From Ixodes scapularis (taxonomy: Eukaryota; Arthropoda; Arachnida; Ixodida; Ixodidae): a stretch of DNA of 64,000 bases. Shown here piece after piece: positions 62,636 through 64,000 of the stretch; the stretch's first letter is position 1, and each line of letters begins with the position of its first letter. The position numbers and the translations under genes were made by a program. Below the pieces are notes generated by a model. It made no database searches and was not told the origin of the DNA. It saw nothing but the letters and a program-made list of their open reading frames with translations. Where the stretch lies: the NCBI RefSeq assembly GCF_016920785.2, contig NW_024609846.1:92956888-93020887 (forward strand), given 5' to 3'.

Positions 62636-62638
62636 CAT
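62636..62638 (-). CDS. Candidate G-beta exon 1: initiator ATG only
   Basis: On the minus strand CTAACC-ATG-GTGAGTGCC places a well-contexted ATG (A at -3, G at +4) directly before a strong GTGAGT donor. Splicing to exon 2 is phase 0 and gives M-EDLADLKKELEDL, an N-terminus of the expected length for a G-beta. The GC-rich upstream DNA fits a promoter. This is inference: another first exon cannot be ruled out without transcripts. Confidence 0.5.
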
Positions 62639-62639
62639 G

Positions 62640-63180
62640 GTTAGTGCGTTGCCGGCGAGACGACGGAATCCCCGCTTCCAGCTGCGGGAGCGAGACAACA
62701 CAAGGTACTACACCGGGAGCAACAGGCGGTAACGAGACAGTAATAGCTGCGCATTGAGAGAGCGGACGCGGCGAACGGCTGCTCCTTGCTCGACGGCAAC
62801 TTGCGCTGTTGCTGCGCGCGCGCGAGGGTCCGCCGTCGGTGGAACGGCGTCGTCGTCGGCGTGTAGTCAACTGCGGGGACTTTGTTAGCCGCTTCCCGCT
62901 CAGCGTAGCGTGTCTCGTGCCGCCTGGGTGACCGTGCGACGCCAGCCGCTTCGTAACGCAATTAGGGCCGCCGATATTGTCCTTTCCTTTGGCTTCGCTC
63001 CCGTTGCACCACGCGCCCAACGGCCGAAGCCTTGCAAGTGGCGCGGCGATCTTTTTCCCAGACGGACGACGAGGTCGCGGCGGGTGAGGGAGGGAGGGAG
63101 GCTGGCTGCACCTGTTGGTGATGTAGCTGATGCGGCCGTCCACCTGTTTGCGTGCGTGAGCTCGTTGCCTGTTCGGTGTG
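62640..63180 (-). promoter_or_regulatory. GC-rich presumed promoter and 5' UTR of the G-beta gene
   Basis: A CpG-rich stretch, with GCGCGCGCGCG at 62811-62823, lies immediately upstream of the candidate start. No TATA box is evident in its proximal part. The frames of 98-194 codons on both strands here are composition artefacts. Confidence 0.4.
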
Positions 63181-64000
63181 GTGACTGCGTATGCGTGCTC
63201 GATTTATATTTCATTGTTTGACTCTTGAGGAGTTTGGTCACCACAGTAGGCCAGTGGCCCGTACCCGTACGTCTGTGGCACCATGCAAGACATTATACAC
63301 ACACTTACACACGCAGATACACATAAATAAATAAAAACAATGGAACTGAAATGGGAAGGGGGAGGCAAAGTGACAGTCTGGTAAGCGCGGAGGGAACGCA
63401 CAGAGTCCCTACAGAACTGCAATAATGTGCTCAGATGGGTCAGTTTGTACATTGCAAAGAGTATAAAGCGCAGAAAAAAAAAAAAAAAAAAAAAAACACG
63501 GACCGAGACACGAGACGACACAGGGCGCACTCTCAACTGAAGTTTATTTGTAAAAAGCACACGCTATCATTCCCAACGGGAACGCGCAATCATCAATAAA
63601 TCCCTGCCCAGCTCACGTTTTAAATACTTATACTCGTCCGTAGACACGGCCAAAGACGTTTCGCTGACGCACTTGTTTCCCTAAGCCCTGATCTCAAAAC
63701 CCTCGTGTAGTTCGCGTGACACCTCGTCTTTGTATTTTGCCAAAATTTGCCCCCAGGACTCCTTTACACTGATCTCGCCTTCCAGGCTGACTGTCGGCGC
63801 GTTTGTCAGTAAGCGCCATATCTGAATAGTGGGAGGCACTCACTTGATCGAATGACGTTTTAGCAAACGCCCACGTTTCACCGAATGGCACTTTAGCGAA
63901 TAGTCGGACGCCGCAAAGCGGCGTTTTCGAGTAGCCCAAGCGGGTTCACATTTTTGTAATGAGCCGTTGCAGACTGTCGCCGCGAAGCGGCGTAAGCGCA
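63181..64000. other. Upstream flank; no gene seen
   Basis: CA-rich patch 63295-63325 and a long A tract 63475-63497. GCCGCAAAGCGGC (63911-63923) and CGCCGCGAAGCGGCG (63978-63992) are two related short palindromes near the right edge, perhaps parts of an element that continues outside. Confidence 0.5.

Larger units (their letters stand above)
29855..62638 (-). other. Visual-type G-protein beta subunit gene (locus, 3' end missing)
   Basis: Eight minus-strand exons join in frame to about 303 codons of a seven-bladed WD40 G-beta protein. Junction phases agree at every step and all internal splice sites are GT/AG. The order is N-terminal charged helix (residues 2-35), then WD blades ending in LIIWD, CTVYD, VVLWD, ARLWD, CGLFD and VHVWD. 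Residue spacing matches insect Gbeta76C (recalled) without gaps from the first GH motif onward. Motifs such as GSLDGKLIIWD, MDNMCTVYD and SVDNTARLWD are closer to Gbeta76C than to Gbeta1/13F or Gbeta5. In the family this protein pairs with a G-gamma, holds Gq-alpha at the membrane and serves rhabdomeric phototransduction. Blade 7 is not found in the window, so the gene is partial here. Introns run from 2.0 to 13.2 kb, with the last longer than 29.8 kb. The symbol is left blank because orthology rests on recall. Confidence 0.88.

Overview
The window looks like nuclear DNA of an arthropod with a large, repeat-choked genome, most probably a hard tick. The only host gene I can support is a split, minus-strand gene for a heterotrimeric G-protein beta subunit of the visual Gbeta76C/Gbe type. 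The tick assignment is an inference: it rests on that gene, introns of 2 to more than 29 kb, and repeat types I recall from tick genomes. There are no operons, rRNA genes, intact tRNA genes or CRISPR arrays.

Gene layout (minus strand, read from high to low coordinates): a possible start exon consisting of the ATG alone (62636-62638) below a GC-rich presumed promoter, then coding exons at 49365-49418, 47186-47331, 41839-41902, 39396-39619, 35369-35498, 32425-32496 and 29855-30071. All joined phases agree, and together they give about 303 codons covering the N-terminal helix and WD blades 1-6. The last exon (blade 7, about 35 residues) is not visible between 29854 and position 1, so the gene probably runs off the left edge.

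Everything else is intronic or 3'-flanking DNA built from mobile elements. Region 1-9.4 kb: a long-inverted-repeat element with a MITE inside one arm, a dead I-like LINE split by about 1.5 kb of foreign DNA, a 4 x 61-bp tandem repeat and a hAT MITE. Region 10-19.1 kb: six copies (a seventh is at 32.9 kb) of a modular repeat with palindromic ends that houses arrays of palindromic minisatellites, either GGTCACGTGACC units or CCGCTA-N4-TAGCGG units; TTAA-flanked TIR elements are interspersed. Region 19-29 kb: tandem palindromes, a fold-back element, a tRNA-His half, CR1-like LINE debris and hAT MITEs. Region 30-49 kb, around exons 3-8: a TTA-flanked Harbinger-like MITE, a tRNA-derived SINE about 20 bp from a splice acceptor, hAT MITEs with 8-bp duplications, and a three-level nest (TTAA element inside a TIR element inside a LINE). 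Region 49-62.6 kb (intron 1): fold-back elements and a 908-bp hAT element with a perfect 8-bp target duplication.

The most unusual item is the modular family with palindromic tandem arrays. I assign it to no known class with confidence; its architecture recalls non-autonomous Helentron/DINE-type elements with central tandem repeats.
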